From Sciurus carolinensis (Eukaryota > Chordata > Mammalia > Rodentia > Sciuridae), in the NCBI RefSeq assembly GCF_902686445.1, contig NC_062224.1:49661156-49725155 (forward strand): a DNA stretch of 64,000 nucleotides, read 5' to 3'. Of this stretch, positions 59,757-64,000 are shown one piece after another. The position numbers and the translations under genes were made by a program. The notes under the pieces are model-generated. The model saw only the letters and a list, made by a program, of their open reading frames with translations. It did no database searches and was not told the origin of the DNA. Within the stretch, counting starts at the first letter, position 1, and the number at the start of each line of letters is the position of its first letter.

Positions 59757-60340
59757 CTTGTACACATACACAATTCTGATCAACAGAATTATTGTGGTAC
59801 ATCTCCGTCAATAGGCCAGCAGGAGTCCAAGTGTTTTTTACTCTTGAATTTTTATTATCAAGATAAATCAACTTTGTAATGTTTGCACTTTTCTTTCAGC
59901 AGCTCTCTGTAGTATTGATTTAATAGTTCCACCCACCTCTGTTCTTTTAATCCCCCATTTACCAGCTGCTTGGGTTGTTAACACATTTGTCCTAAGTACA
60001 GCTTGTCATACCCAAATAAGGAAGGCTACTTAGGAACATTCAAACTCCTTGGGAGTTGACCCCCAAGTTCTTTGACTTTGAGATAAAGCCAAGTAGATGA
60101 AACCTTGACCCAGTGAGAACTGGCCCACCATATGCTCTCCAGCCTTTGCAACCAACCTTGAAATAGCTTCCACCCTACTCATATCTTTTGATGGGCTTTA
60201 TGGTTTAATTCATGATTCCTATGGCCACTTTTTACAGGTTTTACATTATTAATAGCTCTCCTGCAAAGCTTCTAGTGACTTTGAAGTTGTCCTCCATGTG
60301 TTTTCTGAATTGAGCTCCAACTTCCCTCATCTGCCTCTAA

Positions 60341-60540
60341 TTTTTTTTTTTTTTTTTTTTGGTACCGGGGATTGAACCCAGGGGCACTTAACCACTGAGC
60401 CACATCCCCATCCACCTACCCCACTTATTTCTCATTTTGAAACAGGGTCTTGCTAAGTTGCTTAGGGTCTCACTAAGTTGCTGAGGCTGGCCTCAAACTA
60501 GCAATCCTCCTGCCTCAGCCTCCTGAATTGCTGGGATTAC
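60341..60540 (-). mobile_element. B1-ID dimeric SINE, antisense, 5'-truncated
   Basis: T20, then ggtaccggggattgaaccca and accactgagccacatcccc (ID half). Then gaaacagggtcttgctaag, ggctggcctcaaactagc and gcctcagcctcctgaattg (B1-type half). A short stretch around gtcttgctaagttgct is duplicated within it. The first ~30 bases of B1 are missing. Flanks share ctctaatttt and ctctattttg. Confidence 0.92.
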
Positions 60541-62089
60541 TCTATTTTGTTTATGTTTGCTAGGAATTGTTTAGGAGTCAGTACCATCTTTGTGACATAA
60601 GCAACTGATATTTTATAATGCTCCATCAATAAGAAGAATTCTTTGTCACGGATGTTGACAAATTCATTTTAAAAAGCCATGTCTTCAGCAGTATTTAATG
60701 TTCATTTTGAGAAAGATGGATTTGGCATTTTGTTGAGCATTAGGAAAATAGACTGTTTTACATGCCTTTAAAATGCAAGCCCAGCTTAGCTTGAAAATCT
60801 TTACAATCCAGATCAAATTTCTCGATCCTTTTTTATAATGAAATTCTAGTGGTTTCAGAATCAAGATACTAAGCTTGAAGCCTGAGCTCTGCCTGCTCCT
60901 CCTCAATGTACTTGTGCTTCTTTTATGCCCATTTCTGTGTTGGCATTGGTCGTTCTCCTTTGCGTGTCTGTGTTTTTTCTGTAGTACATGTTCCTGGGAA
61001 AGAGCTCCACTTAGTTACTGCTGGGAGGGACTGTTACTCTAATTTACCTCTGTGAGTCCCATGACATGCTGGACTCTTGCCGCTCCTGGTTCTACCAATT
61101 GGGTTGTTTGCTTACTAAGAATAAGGTGTGCTTCACTTCCTTGTTAGTATCACTTTTAGCTATAGGATTGTACTTCACTTAAGCAATCCAGAAACACTTG
61201 CCAATCAAAAAACTCAACAATAGGAAATTCTGTGAACTGCATGTGGGTCATACCAAAATCCATTCAGTCTGATCCCCTGCTTCTGCCGTTCTTACCAAGT
61301 GCCGGATAGCTTAAGAAGACAGTTTTCCCTCTTGACATCCACAACACAGATGAAAGAGAGTCGCCTAACACTCTACGTTCTCCTGAAACACCTAGGGTAG
61401 TTTATATGTATATGTATTTGTGTTTGTGTGTTTGTGTGTGTATGATGTATTTGTTTTCAAACTTGGGGATGCCAGTTGTATTTACTAATGTAATACTATC
61501 ATATAATAAAATGTTAAGTCAATAAAATATGAGTGCCAAAGAAAAAGGGTTGTGATTATGAAAATCAGGTCAAATGCTTGGAAAAGAATGAAAATGAGCT
61601 GCTTAAGACAAATTGCTGTCAAATTAGGTGTGGGTAAGAGAATTGTATCAGACTGATAAATTCATATAAATCAAGAAGGATTCTTTGCTTGGACCACTCT
61701 GTAATTCTCTCCACATTTGCTGTCCTTTAAAGGAACACACCAGAAACAGCGCAGTCTACACATGGTGGGTGTGCTTTCTGCAGGAATAAAAACAAGGAAC
61801 TCTCATTAGAAGTCTCTATTTAAAGGAAAATGTTGAGCCCACAATCAAATAAACTGGGAAATATTTGCCTAATATAGGTTTAGGCTAAATAAAGAGTTTA
61901 AGGCATACATTATGTTTATAAATTTCCTAATCTGATGAACTGACCATTAATCTGAACCAAAACAGACAATACAAGGATTTCTAGCATTCTGGTCTGTGTT
62001 TAATGTACTGCCTGTATGGAATCTCCTTTGGAAGATTTCTTTCCTCTACAATATGGGTTAAGGATCCTTCCTGTAGCTGATTGTCCATC
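60541..62089. other. Unrecognised non-coding DNA
   Basis: A TG-rich patch at 61395-61445. No gene or repeat family recognised. Confidence 0.5.
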
Positions 62090-62230
62090 ACAGCAATTCA
62101 TTACATCTTACATGTTTTCTCTGTTGTCTGTCTCCTCCACTGTGAGCTTGCTGGGGACAGTGACCTCACTTAAACCTCCATATTTTTAGATCCTGAAATC
62201 CTTCGTGGTCCAAGAGTCTATGCACAAATG
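62090..62230 (+). mobile_element. L2-like fragment
   Basis: tgttgtctgtctcctccac, gtgagcttgctggggacag and gtgacctcacttaaacc resemble the L2 3' end. Short and diverged. Confidence 0.45.
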
Positions 62231-63184
62231 ATTATGGACTAAATGTTGAAAAGTGCACTTTATTAATGTTTTGATGAAAAAAATCGAGATAAAAATCCAG
62301 GTACCTTATTTTTTGGAAAGTTGATGCAAAAGTTTTGTTGGCATAAAGGCATCATTATTGCAGTGTTTAAGATGTGTTCTATGATTAATTTGAAGAGATC
62401 AGACCTGGGGATCACAGAGGAACTTGAACATATTTTATTCCCAGTGTCCATTGTCTTGGCACATCTTCTCTTAACTGCAAGATGTTTTTGTAGGTGTTTT
62501 TCACCCTGTAGAATTTTCCCTTCCCTTTTTTTCCCCATGTGTTATATTCTGTTTTCTTGCTAATCAGTTGTGGAACAGGGTTTGTACCATTCCACATGAG
62601 CTGGGGGAATCTCAGAAAATCTCAGTTCTTCTGAACGTGTTTATGTTCCTTCCTCTCTTCCTCAACCTCAAATCAACAGATGCATCTCCTCTGGGAAACT
62701 AGGGGAGTTCTCCAGGCCAAGTATCCTGTTTCCTTTAAAAGAGTTGCAGCCTAACTAAGGTAAGCATTAGCTTCTTTTTTGTCTTTTATATTCTTTAATT
62801 CCTTGGTCTTAGCTCTTTAATCAAACGTCTGGCTTTAATTGTTCCTTGCCTTGTGGCGTTTGGCTTAATGTCTAGCCACAAAATGTTCCATTTTGTGTAT
62901 GTTTGGAAAAGTAAATGACAAGAGGAAATACTTCTTCCACAGGCAACATTATAGTTTGAAACTTCAAGATTTTAGACCAAATAGTCTGCAGTAGGACTCA
63001 GTCACAGAGCACGAATAATACAAGCACAGTTTAGCAAAAGAATTGTAAAATGAGCCTATGTGATATAAGTACTATTTTAATGTGTACTTTCAAAGCATCT
63101 GAATATGGAACCAAACGTCAGTCTTCTCACTGGCTGCAGGACTTACCCTGAGTTCCCTAAAAGGAATATCAAATTTAAGTCATA
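62231..63184. other. Unrecognised non-coding DNA
   Basis: Overlapping frames at 62263-62597 on both strands have no motif. Confidence 0.5.
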
Positions 63185-64000
63185 GGTAACTAAGAAATAA
63201 AGTTGCCTTTACTACAAATGACATGATTGTCTGTATTAAAAAAAATCCCAAAGGATTATCCGAAAAAGCTACTAGGATGTGAGTTTTTCAAGTTCATGAG
63301 CTACAAGGTCAATCTATGGGAATCAGTTATATTTTATATATTAGCAATAAATAATTAGAAATTAAAGTTTTATAAATATATCATTTATAATAGCATTAAA
63401 ACCAATAAATATTTATGTAAATTTTTAACAAAATATGTGCAAGGTTTGTATTGTCAAAAAGTGCAAAACGTTGGTGAGAGAAATCTGAGAAGACCTAAAT
63501 AAATGGAAAGATATACCACATTTGTGTTCTGTCAGAAGACTAAATGTCAAGATGTCAGTTTTCCCCACATTGACCTATAGATTTAATATAGTCTTAATTA
63601 AAATCTAGCAAACATTTTGGACATGTTACTCTAAAGTATATGTAAAAATCAAAGGACCTAGCACAACCAAAATAATTTTGAAGAACAACAGAGTTGGATG
63701 ACTCATACAACCTGATTTTGGGATTTGCAATAAAGTAAGACAAAGAAGACAATATAGTATTGATGAAAGGATAGATAAATGGACACAAGGAACCAAGTAG
63801 AGATTGCAGAAATAGATCCACACTTGTATGGTCAATTGATTTCTAACAAAGCTACTAAGATAATCAATATATAAAAGCATAGTTGTTTTAACAAATGGAG
63901 CTATAACAATTGAATGTCTCTAGGTCAAAAGAGAAGAAAAGAAACTCAACTCATATCTAATACCATATGCAAATATTAACTTGAAATATATCATAGACCT
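63185..64000 (+). mobile_element. L1 LINE fragment, sense, runs off the right edge
   Basis: L1 ORF2 order with frequent stops: acaaatgacatgattgtctg, aaatcccaaaggattatcc, aatcagttatattttatat, tggaaagatataccacattt, atttaatatagtcttaatt, and acacttgtatggtcaattga near the edge. An old, degraded copy. Confidence 0.8.

Larger units (their letters stand above)
57271..60340. other. Unrecognised non-coding DNA, 3.1 kb
   Basis: Contains the (AC)n at 59719 and the 10-bp tandem at 58811, both listed. No exon or repeat family recognised. Confidence 0.5.

Overview
This window looks like gene-poor nuclear DNA from a rodent of the squirrel family (Sciuridae). The diagnostic signal is a set of dimeric SINEs in which a 7SL-derived B1-type left half is fused to a tRNA-like ID right half (for example at 7541-7745, 26020-26238, 55290-55512, 57062-57270 and 60341-60540). 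Stand-alone ID elements accompany them. B1-ID dimers of this form are known from squirrels and relatives. Species and chromosome cannot be read from the sequence. I found no protein-coding exon, processed gene copy, tRNA, rRNA or CpG island that I can defend. The open frames are short and scattered, and several fall inside transposons.

Layout. 1-1851 is a decayed Tigger DNA transposon (Tigger7/MER44 type) entering from the left edge and ending at a TA target site. 1854-4745 holds two antisense L1 fragments and two alternating purine-pyrimidine (Z-DNA-prone) tracts. 4757-9168 has SINEs, an old MaLR-type LTR and a rodent MT-like LTR. 10707-13640 is a long sense L1 ORF2-to-3'UTR fragment carrying two ID insertions and two (CA)n arrays. 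14.7-23.6 kb contains MIR, ID, MLT1, a 5'-truncated L1 with a G-rich 3'UTR, and a MER46-like DNA transposon. 25.7-29.3 kb holds an L1 interrupted by two SINEs, a further SINE and a short L1 with clean target duplications, and an L2. 30312-31360 is an old LTR split by a younger solo LTR. 33-38 kb is unannotated apart from a T28 tract. 41010-43390 is an L1 with its 5' part inverted. 47112-49660 is a MaLR-like retroelement with two dissimilar LTRs, the first split by a solo LTR with a perfect 5-bp target duplication. 50-62 kb is mostly unrecognised, with MIR, L2, ID and SINE copies. An L1 ORF2 fragment runs off the right edge from 63185.

Nothing here acts as a pathway. The interest is in the layering of mobile elements, which gives relative ages, and in a few unusual insertion structures. 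I found no evidence for a new biological system. Repeat calls were made by eye from remembered family consensus features, so boundaries are approximate unless target-site duplications (TSDs) fix them.
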